From the NCBI RefSeq assembly GCF_003286085.1, contig NW_020825312.1, positions 1,240,001-1,304,000 on the forward strand: DNA of 64,000 bases, given 5' to 3'. Each line of letters opens with the position of its first letter. Within the stretch, counting starts at the first letter, position 1. Made by a program: the position numbers and the translations under genes. The notes beneath the pieces are model-generated. The model had not been told where the DNA came from. It did not search any database and worked only from the letters and a program-made list of their open reading frames with translations. This stretch comes from Drosophila persimilis. Taxonomy: Eukaryota > Arthropoda > Insecta > Diptera > Drosophilidae. Shown here piece by piece: positions 23,201-37,600 of the stretch.

Positions 23201-25843
23201 TCTTCCCAAGGAAGGATGGGAGTAAAAATCCGCAAGGGACAATCTGAAATAATAAATGTAGTCCTGAATGTAGTTAAAATTTCTGAGTAATCATCTGTAC
23301 AAATATCAGTTAAATGGGTACTTATTTAATACTTCAAGCGTTTAGTAATAGTTTCAATTACACGGTTTTTTTTTCACATAAATAAAAGTACCCCAAAGAC
23401 TTAATGCTCCTTTTTGGGAGTATCCAGCTGAAACCCATTCGAACAGTTTCCCCAATCGTTTGGAGCTCAATAGTGATTTCATTCGATGGCTGCAGGGTAT
23501 TTTCAGTGCCCATCTCCCCATCAGCATCAGCATCAGCCTGGTGGTTATCCCTAGCCATGTTTTTACTGATGCTTCTGCTCCAGCTGATGTCGTTGGTTGT
23601 TGGCTGTTGGTGTTGCCGTTGTCGTTTGAGTAGATTACCAGCAATATCCAATGGGGCTCTCCCTCCCGGATACCAGAGGGGCCCCCGGCATCGTTCAGTT
23701 GACAGACGAGAGTCGAGAGACGAGAAAAAAGCTGAAACGCTGTTAAATTATGCCTGCTCAAAAAGAGTTGAACGACGTGGGGAATACTCCTCCGATGAGG
23801 ATCGGGGATGGGATGGAGGATGGTGGATGGAGGAGTACGGGTGGCAATGACGAGCCTGTGGTTACCACAGCTCAAGTGCCAATTAATAAGTTTGCCTTTG
23901 GTATGAATGGCGACCCTTCCGGGCGGCCCTCGTCATGTGATTGCAGTTGAAGAGTTTCGACTGCCGATGTCTGTGGAACGGAGGCTGGTCAGCCCTCTCT
24001 GTGTACATGAATTATTCAAAGAAAAGGATATTAAAAGAACCCACACATAGAAACACACTCATGTATACACCCTGTTTCCCTTTTTTGTACATATGTATGT
24101 ACATATATGTGCAACTCGCCTCGACCCTCGACTGGACTCTGGGGCTGGCCGATGCGCCTGAGTAATTGGAAGTTTTTACTGCTGCCTCGTTTGTTCCAAT
24201 TTCGCGTTCAGACCCGTATTCTGACTCTGACTCTGATTCCCACTCTGCTTTTTTCGATGTTTCTGTTGCCCCTCATATTGCTTTGGCTGCTCTGCTGTTG
24301 TTGATGAAGCAAATTTTAATGAATAATGTGCGGAAACACGCGTTGTCATTAAATATTTATAAGGCAGTGCAGTGCTCGAGCTTAAAACCGCCTGGGAGCC
24401 GCTTGGAGCCGCTTGGGAGCCGCAGAAAATATTTTATGATTTCCATTCCAGTGTACATATATCCATTTAGACGAAGTTTTAACTTACAAATTCCCTTTTA
24501 TGCGAGCTTAGATCTATTAAATAATTAGCAAGAGTGTAATTAATGAACGAAACTTTCCAAAAACTTGAATTATCTTCCGTATGTTAATGTCAATTTAAAG
24601 AAATAAAAGTTGAACATCCTCACGTCATTATTTAAGGTTCTCACCTTTATAAAATAAACACTGTAAATTGTATATTCAATTATGTCCATTAAGAGGAGTC
24701 TATGGGAGAAGTACTTCCTCTGCCGCACAGCTGCCTTTATTTTTCCATTCGATAGGGATTCTCAAGTATTTCTTTTCTCATTTTCACATTTCAATTAGCA
24801 TATATATGTAGGTATCGTATACAGAGACAGACCGAAAATAATAATAATAATAATAAATAATGTGCTCGAAATTCGCTGAACAATACAAAGTAATATCAGA
24901 ATTTTCTCGAGCGCATTGTTGCCATTGTCTCGTTGACTGTTGTCTGTTTTTCTTTCACTTCAGCTGAGCTTGTTTCACTTTCCGGCTTTTCCACTGACTC
25001 TGGTTCTGGTTCTGTTCGTGGCCCTGGCCCTTGCTTTTCCTCTGACTGTGGCTCTTCTGCACTGCGCTCTGGAGCCGTGAAACATTGTCTGTTGATTTTC
25101 ACTCTGCCATGTTCCACTGCACTTGCACTTGTTGTGCTTATTGCTGCTGCTGTTTCAGTTGCTGCTTCTCCTCTTGTTATCTGGTAGAGCCCCAGCTCCA
25201 GCTCCAGCACCAGCACCATACCCAGCCCCTGCTCCTAATGGAGCTCTCCTCCCTTCAGCTTTGAACTCAATGTTAACGTGTTAAAGGCTGCCCAGCAGCG
25301 AAAAAAAAACAGCAGTTTTAAATTGTGGCTAACGAGAAGTGCTATTGATTTATCCATTTGTCCAAGCTGATGGAGGGCAAACCAGGGAAATGCACCATCA
25401 GTCCCTAAGTATTAACATACTCATATTGATCAGTAATCAATAAGTGCAAGATCAACTAGTTACCATTTTCTTTCATTAGTATTGGCTAAATTTCGATTTC
25501 AGTACTGTCATTGATTTATATCCCTCAGGAATCCCTCGCCAGTTCTGATTTTATGAGCAATCCTCCCAACTATCTCAGACATCTCTGCCTCGAGCCTTGA
25601 ACTTAGCCATTAATTATTTATGGGTTTCTCTGTTGGCCAACACATATGCCATGGGGCAGCGATAACATTATTTTCCCGCCCAGTCTGGCCATAAATTATG
25701 CGGCTACCAAAACAGGTAGGGTCAACCAACAGGAGAGGCGAAACTTTTGGTTAAATATTGTGGTTAAACTGAAAGAGATTTGGGTTCATAGTGCCCTACA
25801 TTTATTCAATCCAAAACTAAGATAAAACGAGGGGGAACGTTGT
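20270..25843. other. Intergenic DNA, no gene seen
   Basis: Many short open frames but none with recognisable protein content. CAG/GCA-rich and TACATATGTATGTACATA palindromic stretches (about 21117-21139 and 24087-24107) are common in fly non-coding DNA. The minus-strand frame at 24896-25219 is low-complexity (Glu/Pro/Ser) and not convincing. Confidence 0.5.
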
Positions 25844-26906
25844 GAGTTGCTGCGGCGACCGCAACTCTACATTTATACCCGATACTTAGTCAGTATGGCT
25901 CTCCTCCGGCAGACGCCGCTAATATTGAACGACACGACAAAGAGTGCGTGCGAGAGAGACAGAAAATCAGTCTGAGCGTGACGTCGGGCGCTGCGTATTG
26001 CACTGCTAATTTATTTGTTTCTTTTGGATATAAAAATGATCCGATCTAATCCAGATTCGGCAATCTGATAGATATGGTCATTTTCTATGATTGTGCGTTT
26101 TTAGTTTTCTCATATCTTCAATATTGTGGATGCCACAGATTTTCGTCTTTTGTGGGGGCGGAAGGGGGTGGCAAAATTTTGAAATATACATGTAATAGTG
26201 AAATCTAAAAGGAGCGTGAATATCAGCTCTAGCCTTAATAGTCTCGGAGATCTGGGGATGTCACAGATTTTCGTCCTTTGCGGGGACGGAAGGGGGTGTG
26301 GCGAAATTTTGAAATAAACTTGTCAAGGTTTGATATCACAGGAGTGTAAATACCAAATTTGGTTGCTCTAGCTCTTATAGTCTCTGAGATCTCGGAACTC
26401 ACTTTTTCCAATAGGCAAAGCCAACCATTAAACCTGTGAGTGAGAGAGAGAGAGACAGAGCGAGAGAGAATCAAATTGTTTTTTTTTTTAATTCTGGCTT
26501 TAATAATGATACGATCTGGTTCAGATTCAGCAGTCTAGAAGATATAGTCATTCTCTACGATTCTGCGTCTTTGATTTTCTCGTATCTTTGAAATTGTGTA
26601 TGCTACAAATTTTCGTCTTTTGTGGGGGCGGAAGTGGGCGGTGCGGCGTTTTGAAATATACTTGTAACAGTGACATATCTCAGAAGTCTGGATACAAAAT
26701 ATCGTTGCTCCAGCTCTCATAATCTTTGAGCACTAGGTGCTCATAGGGACGGATAGACAGACATGGCTCTATCGACTGGGCTATTGATGCTGATCAAGAG
26801 AATAATATATATGGGGTCGCAAACGCCTCCTTCTGGACCTTACACACATCCACTTTCACCACAAATCTCATATACCCCTATACTCATTTAGAGTATCGGG
26901 TATAAA
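25844..26906 (-). mobile_element. DINE-1/INE-1-like non-autonomous Helentron element
   Basis: A perfect 15-bp inverted pair, TTTATACCCGATACT (25872-25886) and AGTATCGGGTATAAA (26892-26906), brackets the element. A stem-loop with 7-bp arms GAGTTGC/GCAACTC lies just outside the left copy (25844-25867). Subterminal inverted repeats plus a 3' stem-loop are the known layout of DINE-1 elements, so the element's 3' end is on the left. Inside, a unit of about 215-230 bp is duplicated (26038-26250 and 26508-26735). A shorter copy of its CAGATTTTCGTC part lies at 26255-26385. No protein is encoded. The outer limits are uncertain. Confidence 0.7.
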
Positions 26907-26923
26907 AAAACAAATATAGGAAT

Positions 26924-26982
26924 GCAGGAATAGAATCCCTGCTTCGGTGCGCCGAAATTTACATATCCTTGCAGTAAGACCA
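26924..26982 (-). pseudogene. tRNA-Glu-like relic (D-arm and T-arm similarity only)
   Basis: On the minus strand TGGTCTTACTGCAAGGATAT resembles the D-arm/A-box region of tRNA-Glu (15 of 20 positions by eye). GGGATTCTATTCC resembles the T-arm/B box. The anticodon region forms a TTCGG/CCGAA hairpin with too small a loop, and no matching acceptor stem exists. It is at best a decayed tRNA or tRNA-derived piece beside the DINE-1 element. Confidence 0.3.
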
Positions 26983-28170
26983 CCAACCCTTTTTTTTGTT
27001 TACACACTCCTGCTTAACAGCTTCTATAGATAAGCTCAATGATCGGATCAAAGATAATCAATTGTAATAAAATAGACCATCACTCAGTTCGTGTCATTCG
27101 ATTTGTACATTAATATGAATATTTTTTATTTCAATATATTTCATATTTATATTTAATTGTTTCGTAATATATTTATTTTAAATTGTTTTATAATTAGGTT
27201 AAATATTCATAAAGATGTCTCTCCCTAATCCAAACAATATCTTACCTCCGGCGAACTGGTAGCCACATCCCGCATTTGAAACCAGATAGCCTTCCAGCTG
27301 ATGGTTCGCTATTTACTCCGTGTCTAGTCTGAAACAAAAATACAAGTATGCCGAAGAAGCAAACAAAAATTGTTTGTCCAGTAAAAGTTCGTACCAAGAA
27401 CAACGTCGTTATACCAATATGAAATGAGAAAAGTTGCGAATTTAAATTTCATCAAGCTTAAAGTACGAGCAAATGAAATGATCTCCTCACATGCAGACAG
27501 AGGCGGATGGCTTGATGGGAGGAGGGCTTGCTCCAACTTGGCCAAAAGCTCAACTTGTGCGGGTTAAACAACTAAATTAAGTTTCCATTTCCCGAGTGAG
27601 TACTTGACAGAAAAAGTTTGAGCTGCACTACAAGCTTGTGCTACATAATTCAGGTTATTAATTAAGGGTCAAGGCGTTTGAGAGGGCCGTGGGGCCTGGA
27701 ACTACAACATTATGGAAGAATTTAACTAGAATTTAAGGAGAAATATGTGGAATTTATAATTCACATAAATGAAAAGACGGAAAAAGTAAACATACAGTTA
27801 ATGATTGAACTAAATACCAAGCAAATAAACATTAGCCCAAGTCGAAGAATTCTTTGTGGCTTCTAGTAACAGAATCGTGAAAACTTAAACCCTAATAATA
27901 ATTTAGCAAAGTAATCCCACCACTCAAGATTATTCCATCCTCATCTCCATATTTCTTGGTGCAAGCTTCTCCGTTCTATTATTGGTAACCAATTGAAGGG
28001 AGCTGAACCTCGCCCCCTAGAATTCCTTCCCAGAATTCCATATGAAACCAAAATGCCACATCGAATGTTATTATATGAGCAGCAGACTATCAATTACTTT
28101 AAGGAAAATAATTTAAGCTCCGTGACGTTTTTCCCATTTTCTTGCCTGCCACACATTTGGAGGCTCAATT

Positions 28171-28249
28171 ACAGACCAGACCAGGACAGACCAGACCAGA
28201 CCAGACCAGACCAGGACAGACCCGACCCGACCCAAACAGACCCAACCAG
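28171..28249. repeat. CCAGA/CCCGA-type minisatellite
   Basis: Tandem CCAGA units interrupted by CCAGGACAGA and grading into CCCGA and CCCAA variants. Non-coding. Confidence 0.85.
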
Positions 28250-28620
28250 GCCGTTGACGTTGCCAGAAAACAGTCGGGGCAACTGATCAATTATTCAAAC
28301 AGCATCGAACTGGGTCATGTTGAACAGCTTGAAGCTGAAGCTGAAGCCGAAGCTGAGGCTGATGGCGAATCCACAGCCACCACAGAAAAGTGCCAAGGGA
28401 CATGTCGGGGACTTGAGGAATGAAATTTCTGCTGATTGAATTGAATTTGGCCAAGGTCGCAATGATTTCAGGATTTCGTATTCCAGTGTAATTAAATTTG
28501 GTATCTCTCGAACCTACGTAAGCCGAATGCGAATGCGATTGCGAATAGGGGAAGCATGCGGCTTTGTCGAAATATTCACACGGTCTTGGCCAAACAATTA
28601 ACAATGCCGGAAAGTCGGAG

Positions 28621-28648
28621 CTCCGAAGCTCCGAAGCTCCGAAGCTCC
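28621..28648. repeat. (CTCCGAAG)3.5 tandem array
   Basis: Three perfect 8-bp CTCCGAAG units followed by CTCC, non-coding. Confidence 0.9.
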
Positions 28649-31600
28649 AGAGTCCGTTCTGTGCCCTGTCGGACGGAGTGACTGGACAGGCGGCTAAATG
28701 GAGCGCACTGCCTCAATGGCAAATTAAATAACGCGCCTAAAGTTTGTACAATTGATGCGATTTCACGCAACACAGCCCCTGGGGGTTATTCGGATGCCAG
28801 CTGCCGAACCAAAGAGAAAATAGAACATTTTCAAAAAAAAAAAACACACACACACACACAAAAAACGCACAGAAAGAAAAGAAAAACTTTGGCTCGCGAC
28901 ACGAAAACATGAAATGAAAATTGAAAGAGAAGCGCGCAATACCCAAAAACGAAATAAAAATAAAGAAAAAACGCACAAAAAGCAACGACGATGGATGCTT
29001 CGCGAAAACACTAGGTGGAAACGTTGAAATCAAATGATTTGAAAAGAGGAAAAAGAAAGCCATACCGAATAGAAAATGCGGGCGGGAAACAAAAGCCGAA
29101 ATAGAATATATCTGAAAACTTGTTGGCGACCCGAGCAAAATGGATTTAAACCGATTTAACAGAGAGATGACAATACTTGGCCGAGTTTAATGCTGAATTG
29201 GTAAGAGACATACTCGTGCTACTAATTCTTGTTATGTCATGGCACTTGACAACCATTTTCTATGTACGACTCGTTTGCTCCTTTGCAATTTATTTGTAAT
29301 AGTTGCTAAATACAACATCAGTCAAGTGGCTGCTTTATTGGCTAACACAAAATGTGCCTTACAATTTAAGGATACTCGGGGGAGCGCCCCGAAAATGTTT
29401 GAGGCAAACTTTATCTGTTGTGATGTGAGCCCTAGACACAAGACAAACCGAAAATAGAAACATTTGATTTATTTTTTAATAAAGTTATATGTTTATATTT
29501 TTCATGCGTGCATAAAATATATGGTCAAACTATAGAACAGCTCCCGTTTTATTGGCCAAACAAAATTAAATTTGCAGGAAAATTGCAAAGCCTCTTTTGG
29601 GGCGCCGCCAAGAGATAAAATCCATTTTCCTTTACTCGTAAAAAAAAGAGAGGAAAAGGAAAAACGAAAGCCAAGTATGGTAAGTAATAGCAAGGCAAAC
29701 ATAGGCAGAGACAGAGACAGAGACCCTGGGAAGGACGAACGCTGATGCGTTAAATTTAAACAAATAAACAGCAGCAGGTCCAAATAAAAATCGTTTGCAG
29801 GCTCTCAAAGCCAAATTGACAAACACAAAAAACCTGAGCCGAGCCGAAAGTATACATACATATGTATATAAAGTATATGTATATATGTACATGTATGTAT
29901 GTGTGTATTAAGTAGAACATAAAACGCGACTAAGGCAACGACGAAATGTGTGCTTCTAGGTCAAAAACACGGGCGGCTGGGCCAACAAACAAACAGATGG
30001 AATAGAAGGAGACGACGACTACGACGCTGCCGCTGCCGCTGCCTAGACAAGGACTTGCATAATTTAAATGTAGATATGCGGTCTGGTTAGCGCCTGGAGA
30101 TGTGTTACACTTACACTTACATCCACATTCACATTCACAAAAACACAAACACACATAAGAACCTAGACACATGAACACTAGTTGGCAAAAGGAAGAGCCC
30201 ACTCAAACCGTTGTTGCGGGCTGCCATCGCCAGCTGCTTGATCCTGGGGAGAGCTTAGCAGATTCTCTCTTGTGCTGGTGTGTGTGTGTGGGTGTTGATA
30301 ATGAGCCATTCGGTGAGCCTGTGTATTGGTGTGGTGTGGTGTGTGCTTGTGGGCGGATGCTTATCGCATATGGGCTACGAGGGCCACCAGAATTTATAGC
30401 CTACTTTATGGCTTACTAATGAACTTTCAACTCTGCGGCGCAGGCCAGAAGGTTCAGTTTCCTGACTCCTTCTAAAACTTCTACTGCTGCTCCACTCTTC
30501 TCCACTCCACTCCAAGTACGCTCGACCGGTTAATGGAGTTCCTCTCCGCCACTCTTTTAGAGACTGACCTTGGTTGGGTACATATGGTGAAACTTTTACG
30601 GGTGAATCAATGGCCCTGCATCTGGGTAAAACAATTTGTAGGCTGGCAGGCAGCACAGGATGGACAGGAAGGACGTTTATCTATCTCTAGAAGTGGGGCA
30701 CATTTCAGCTGTGTTTTTCATACCGTCCAGCCGCCATAAATCGCTCAAACGTGGCAAGCAAAGTAGAACAAATTGGAATGGGGCTGGGGCGCAGGGTGCG
30801 ACAGCAGCAAGAACCAAAGAACAAACACAAAAAAAAAAAAAAAATATCCAATGGAATTGAAAAGCTCACAAAATAGAGTCGTAAAGCAAATGGAGCGGAC
30901 CGGACAACCCCTCCACACACACACACACACAGACACGCATTCACACAGAGACACAAGCGTTTGTTCCCCGTTAGCCTTTGCATGCATATGCATCTGCACG
31001 CATATTTATGACGATAGTGGCATGCATGCTCCAGAACACCACGCCCACAAAGGGGCAGGCATGCCACCCCATGGGACAGCAGTTGGAGATGGCCGTCGGG
31101 CAGGAGATTTCAAAACACCAGCAAGCAATTGAAGGCCGCTTGGGGTTTGGTTTGAGGAAATGCTCTTAAGCGAGACCTGATAAGATGGGATCAAAACTAT
31201 TGGATACCGTTGGGGGTCAGGCCGTTTCATGTGAAAGCGAACACTTAATACTCCTTTGACAGCTGTTGGTGTAATTGGCGAAAAATGAAAAAAAAAAGTT
31301 CTTGTTATAATTTGAATTATAGTTTTAGTATTCCATCTAAGTCAATTATATCATATGTATAAACATCACCCTTTTCGTATTTCGTATTGATTGCGTTTTT
31401 TTTTTCTTCAAAAATTATACAATGCAAAGACTTGCGGAAATGACAAACTCGTGCACACAACATAATGGCATTTAATTAACGAATATTTAAAAAACAATGT
31501 AGCAACAGAAATAATTAATTGACGCCTGTACAGTGTAGACGCCGAGGAGGAGAGGATCTGAAATTGACGACTCATTAAAAGGCCATTTCTCTCCATTAGA

Positions 31601-34600
31601 AAAGTGTATGGACACGCACATAGACAGACCCATAGAGAACACATATATAGAGAAAACTGCGTGGGCTGGGAGATGCTAAGGCCGGGGACGTCTGAAAACA
31701 AAGAATCGAAAAAGCAGAGAAGGAAACGAAAGGCAAACAAGCAAAAGACAAACACTCATGGGTTCCTCGTTTCATTTGTGACTTCTGCTCTCACTTGTAC
31801 AACATAAAAATCGATGGCGGGCAATTTTTTATTTATAGTCCGTTCAGAGACCCACAGAAAACCCACCCACTGCCCAGAGTACGGCCCCCGGGGGCAGGCA
31901 TTTGCCATTTCTGTTTCGGGCCGACTTTTCCTTTGCGCTTTCCACTGGCAAGCTTTTCATTTGACTTGACTTGCAGTTCAAAGGCTCGGCTCGGCTCGGT
32001 TCGGCTTGGCTTGGCTTGGCCGGGCGGACGCCCCTGATTCCTTTTGGAGGTCAGTGAGCCGACGCCGTTCAAGTGCCCGCCCGCTGCCCTGTCAAGTGCC
32101 ACTTAGAGACACACACGCACACACATGTACATTTGCGTAGTGTGTGTTTGTGGGTGCGTGTGTGCATGTCAAATGCCTTTCAATAGAATTTTTGCGCTCC
32201 AGAAGAGGCAGAAAAAATCAACCATTAAGTCGATAACTGGGCGATTAGTTAAGTTTTCATGTGGATAGGATGACTGTTTGATGGGCACCCGCCACGCCCG
32301 TGCCCTGGATCCCTGACCGCCTCCTGTCAATATTCCTTTATTAGTTCAAGTAAGCAAAAAGAATAACTTTGGAACCAACTTTGGCCTCAATGAGCGAACT
32401 GGCTGGGAAACGCTCTGTCTCTCTCTCTCTTTGTCTCTCTCTCAGCAAAAAATAGTCAAGAATAAAAGTGAGTATTCCACACCGCATACCAAACACCAGA
32501 CAAAATCAATCACTGAAACATCATGAGGGTCGTCTCCACAACAAATATCAAAAATATATGGCGCAGAAAATCCCATGCGAATGGAGCCGAATTTATATGT
32601 TTTACAAATCAGGCCAGCATGTGGCAATGAAAAATACAAAAAAATTCATCCTCTCGCCGGGCGGTCTCCAAATAGAACACACTCCATAACACTGCGCTAC
32701 ACTCAATTTTAGATGGGAATTTTTTGGTTGGCCAACATGTAATACACTCAATTAGGCCAATTCCATGGCCATATTTATGGCCGCAAATATTTTTAGACCA
32801 AAAACCACAAAAAAACCAGAAAAAGGAGAGCAAGAAAGCAAGAGAGAGAGAAGGAAATATCAAAAAGGATGACTGCCATAAACCATAGGGGAATGTTGGG
32901 GCCATAAAAATCGAAGCCATATAAATGAGCCCGCGCCGAAGAAGTACGAATATTGTACCCACAAAAAACATCTAAATAAATATCGCCAGACAATTCCTGA
33001 CTTTTGTTTCACTGTTTTCGAGGGTCCTGCTCCTCCACTTGCCAAACTGATTAATTGGTGCTTGGCGACATGGACGAGGGCCAGGACCAGGACCCGGACC
33101 CGGACCCAGACTTGGACCCTTACAAGAAGCAGCAAATGGGATTCGCTAATCCCAGGATTTGCCGTTCATGAGATTTCCTCTGGCCCTCCCTCATCCATTG
33201 CCGCCTAACCGCATTTTTTTCTCGTTTTTCCTATGCAAATTAAAATTTGTTGGCGGACCGCTTTTCCTCTGCTTTGCAGTGAAAAAAGTTGAAATAAATG
33301 TAATTATTTGTTGGACCCGCACTGCGGTCGTTTATTTGGCCAAAATCATGGATTCCCCACATTTTGTTTTCGAATGATTCTTGTTGAGTTTTGGAGCTGA
33401 CGTAAGCCGAGCTCAAGTTGAAATTAATTCCGAAATAAACGTTAAGTATTGTCCATTGTCCCTCTAGAAAGTATAGAACAGGTATCCAAATAGACAACTC
33501 TCCAATACACTGCTCTACATAGGCTACTGGCTACAATGCGAGGAATTCCAGATACTCGCGTTAAGTCGAAAATTTATATATTCACATATATTCTACGAAT
33601 CGAAAGCTATTCGGGTATGATTTAGGATAGAAATGATACAATAGATACAATGGATTGGGTGAGATTATGTAAGTGCTGTGCCCTTGACTTGCAACTTAGC
33701 CGCAAAACACACACCAAAAACCCATCCCTTTGGATGGTCATTTATATGGCTTAAGGGAATGCAAATGGCCCTGCTGACAAATGATATGCAATTTTCAAGC
33801 CCAACAAAAATGCAATTAAAGCGAGCACTGCCTCCCACCGTCGCGACGGATGACGACTGGCTGGACACAGGCAAAGGATTTTCAAAGGGTCGGGTCTTCA
33901 AAGGGACTTAACCAGCGGCAGGGGAGGCAGAAGGAGGTGTCCACAAAGCTGTGTTAGAATAGACGGAGGGGAATGCAAAGGGATAGGGGTAGTGGCAATG
34001 CGACAGCCCCAACATGTGGCTGCAGCTTTTCCTCCATTCTTATTTTTTTGTGTGTGTGTGTAAGTGTGTTTTTTTCGGGCTGGACAATGGCGATGCCTGG
34101 ATTTTCGTGTCAGTCCAAAGCTGAGCCGCAAACAAAGCGCCGGGCGGTCAGTCCAAGTGCGATAAATCCACCAGGAACACAACACTTAGAGCGAAGGGGG
34201 AAGGGGAATGGGGACATATATATACGTACAACTTAGCCACTTAAATAAAAAAACATTTGTCGGAGCATTTTGGGTACAATTTTTTTTCTTACGGTTAAAT
34301 TGTTTTTTTAGAATCAATTTACTTCTCTTTCGGAAAATTCGATTTTTCCTGGGCTCAAATAATCATATGAAACAAATAGGAAATAAGCCGGATATTATTC
34401 CGCATTTTACAACACGTCTTAACATATACGAAAGTCATTAAATATTTATTAAAGTAACCGGTACAAAAATGTACGATTTTCTTGGAAAATACTCGTAAAC
34501 TTCTGCAGAGAAATGAAAATTTAAGCATTGGAATCACACGTAATTCGCTTACAAGTTCGCTATTTGTATATTTTTAAATTTCATTTTCAGTTTCCATTGG

Positions 34601-37600
34601 ATGTTAAACATAAAATACAGAGCGTACATTTTGCGTTCTCCACAACATATCAAAAATTAATTAGCTGCATCTAAAAACTTCTGACACCGCACTTCAATGT
34701 TGCACTTACTTTATTTTAAATAAAATTGTACGCATTTTGTACAGACATCAAAACAAGAAAGCTTAATTAGGCGCAAACCAACAACCAAAAACAAAAACAC
34801 ACAAACATTTACAAAACTGTTCCAGTAAAATATTCCGCTCTGAAAAGGACCCTGAAATCATGAATTGTATGTGAAATCAGGTTGAAATGAGAATGCTGGA
34901 CAAACGGAAAACTGGAACAGTCCCTACAAGCAGTTGCCAGATAAAAAGTGTTCCATTAAATAATAATAAGAATAATGACAGGCTATGGGGAGTCGGTTGT
35001 GAGTGGGCAGTGATTTAAATTAATTACGCAACATATTATTAAATGCATATAAATGCAATCTGTTGAAGTCGCATTATTATTATCAAAATACATATACATA
35101 TGTACATATATACATACATATGTGTGACTGTGTTTGTGTGTGTTGAAGGATATTGATAGCCATAGGCCACACGTCCTGCCCGCAAACAGAACCACAAACA
35201 GGCCAAAAGGCGAAAGCCGTGACCTGCACCTCCCCAGGATCACCTCCAGCTGCGCCTCTGTCGCCCCCCAGCTCTGGGTAGGAGGAACTGTCTCCCCAAC
35301 ATTACTGCGGCCATTTGTCGGCGGATTGGCCAGAGCCTGCTCCTGTGGGCCCACGGACAATGCCATTTGAATTTCAATGACGAGCTATGCTATCATTGAT
35401 GCGTGGCTGAAATGCGTGCAATTCGTGTTTTGTCGCTCAGCCGGAAGCAATCCCTGGCAAAAACCATTACAACGAACAAAAAACAATATGCGTTGACGGA
35501 CACCAACAATTACGACAATCCTGCCGTTCCAGGTGCAGTGCTTTTCGAGTTTTTCAAGTTTTCCCATTTCCCTAACGGAGTGAAAATGTTGTTAAAATTA
35601 AAACAGAGCGCAAAAAATCAGAATATCCAAAATTCCGTCAATTGTAAGTCATTTCTGACAGATTCAATCATTTGGCTATTGATTTAAGTACATGAAATAT
35701 TATACTGATACAATATATTTGTCACTATATAGGTTCACTTTATAGTACATTATCTTATAAGGGTGTACTTGTTCTGAAAACTTTCACATATCTGTGCAGT
35801 TATGGAACACCCAACTGAGAACTGAAAAAACCAGTAACGAAAATCAATAGAAATGTCTAACAAACACGTAGGCGAGATCCAAATTCTCATTTGCATACGT
35901 AAATATTATGTGTTTCCCGTCCCTGCCTCTTTCTTATAGACTTTCACAAGGGAAAAGGTCACAAATGTTTGCCAGCCTGGCATATATAAATGGAAAGCAG
36001 AACTCATTAGCAAATATTTGGCCTACTCCAGGTCCCACAGCAAAAAAAAACCACTTAACAGTCGACCGCAGGAGGACGGAAGACAGGAGAGGAGACAGCA
36101 TCAGGAGCTGCAAAGCCACAAAAACCCAAAAAGGTCGAAACGAAGTTTCGTAAATCGTTTATAAATCGCTTAGTTTGCAATGCCAATGGCATCCACATCC
36201 ACACTAGAGCCCCAGCCAGGTGACAGAAACCGCAGAACGATGACTGAGAGCCTGGGCCAGAGGACGAGGACGAGGACGACTTATAGTCAGGAATGGATAT
36301 GTATGGATGGGTATGGATAGCTACATTTCCGGTCCGCCAAAGGGTGAATAATTCGCCATATCCGGTGCCCGCTGATCCCCGTTCTGGCTGCAGGCACCCC
36401 CCCGCAATGGGACAATGAGACAAAGTTGCACCTCGGCGATACGGGCGGCACGGGCACGGAGTGAGGCACGTACCTCTTTGAAGGGGAATCAAAGGAAGTA
36501 GGCTTCCACGCATTTCCACACACGCTCACACATTTGTTTTCCCAACCCTTCCTCGCTCTATGTCTATCTCCATGTCCATGTCTGCATGGCACTGCATAGC
36601 GGAGAACCCTATCCTATTCTATCCTATGCCAATGTCTATCCCTAGCCACAGGCTCCACCTTTGCCCAAAAAGAAGCGAACGTGTCTGTAATTGCGGCCCA
36701 TTGTCTATTCCAAATGAGTGACTTTGAGGTAGGTCCATAGCCAGCCGGCTCGCCACCCCACAGCCAACAGCCACATTCTCTTCTCGCTTTTTGTGGAATC
36801 CACGAAAATTTACGTTGCGGCCCAATTGAAAGCTGGAATAGAAATTGAAGCTGATGGCAGGCCGTTCAGGACCTCATTCAACTTGGTCGCAAACGGCATT
36901 CCAGCAAAATTGAAAGCTGTTGCCAGGACTTTTAGGACATCGTTCAACTTGGTCGCCTGAGACATGTTTGAGAGAGGACTCGAGCAGGTTGCGTTGCAGG
37001 GGTAAAAGGTTGTAGCGAACATGTTCGAAGGGGAGCAGCAAACCAGTATTGTATTTCCCTTGCACGGTTGAAGGGGTAGAATTTCTTTAACATTTTCCCT
37101 CGAGGAAAACCACTAGGCTCGGATTTCCCTCCTAACAACATCTGTATAGAAATACAATTTCCGTGTAATCCTTTTAACCACAACTAAGAGAATATGGAAA
37201 AGGAAGTATTATCTTTTGATAAATGTTTTAATGGCTATTAAAGGCAACAAAACTATTTTTCTAATCAAAATAAATTTAGATATAAATTTCGAATTTGGAA
37301 TGTAAGTCTTAAATGAATTTTCCGACTATATCTATTACTTTTGTTGATTTTCGATGGTCGAGCTCGAATGCAATCATTTTCAGATGAAAAATGTAAGTCT
37401 TTAAAGGAATTCTTTGCCTTGGATAGAATACACATAATTCCCAGACGATTCATTAACTTTGATCCCATATCCCGCACTCATGTAGATAATTTTCATTCTA
37501 TCCACTAGTGACCTCTTTTTGATTAAAATTGAATAATAAATGTGGCCAAGTCTTTAAAACAACATTACAGCCAATGACCCACATTTCGATGGCCAACACC

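Noticed and set aside
24896-25219. Minus-strand 107-residue frame rich in Glu, Pro and Ser
   Set aside because: Composition comes from CTCTG/TTCTG simple-sequence DNA. No domain, no splice context.
26130-26740. CRISPR-like regularly spaced repeats
   Set aside because: The repeated units are long, imperfect and internal to a DINE-1-like element in a eukaryotic genome.
28142-28423. Possible coding repeat (TRPDQ/AEAEA)
   Set aside because: Encoded by the CCAGA minisatellite and a GAAGCT repeat; non-coding tandem DNA is the simpler reading.
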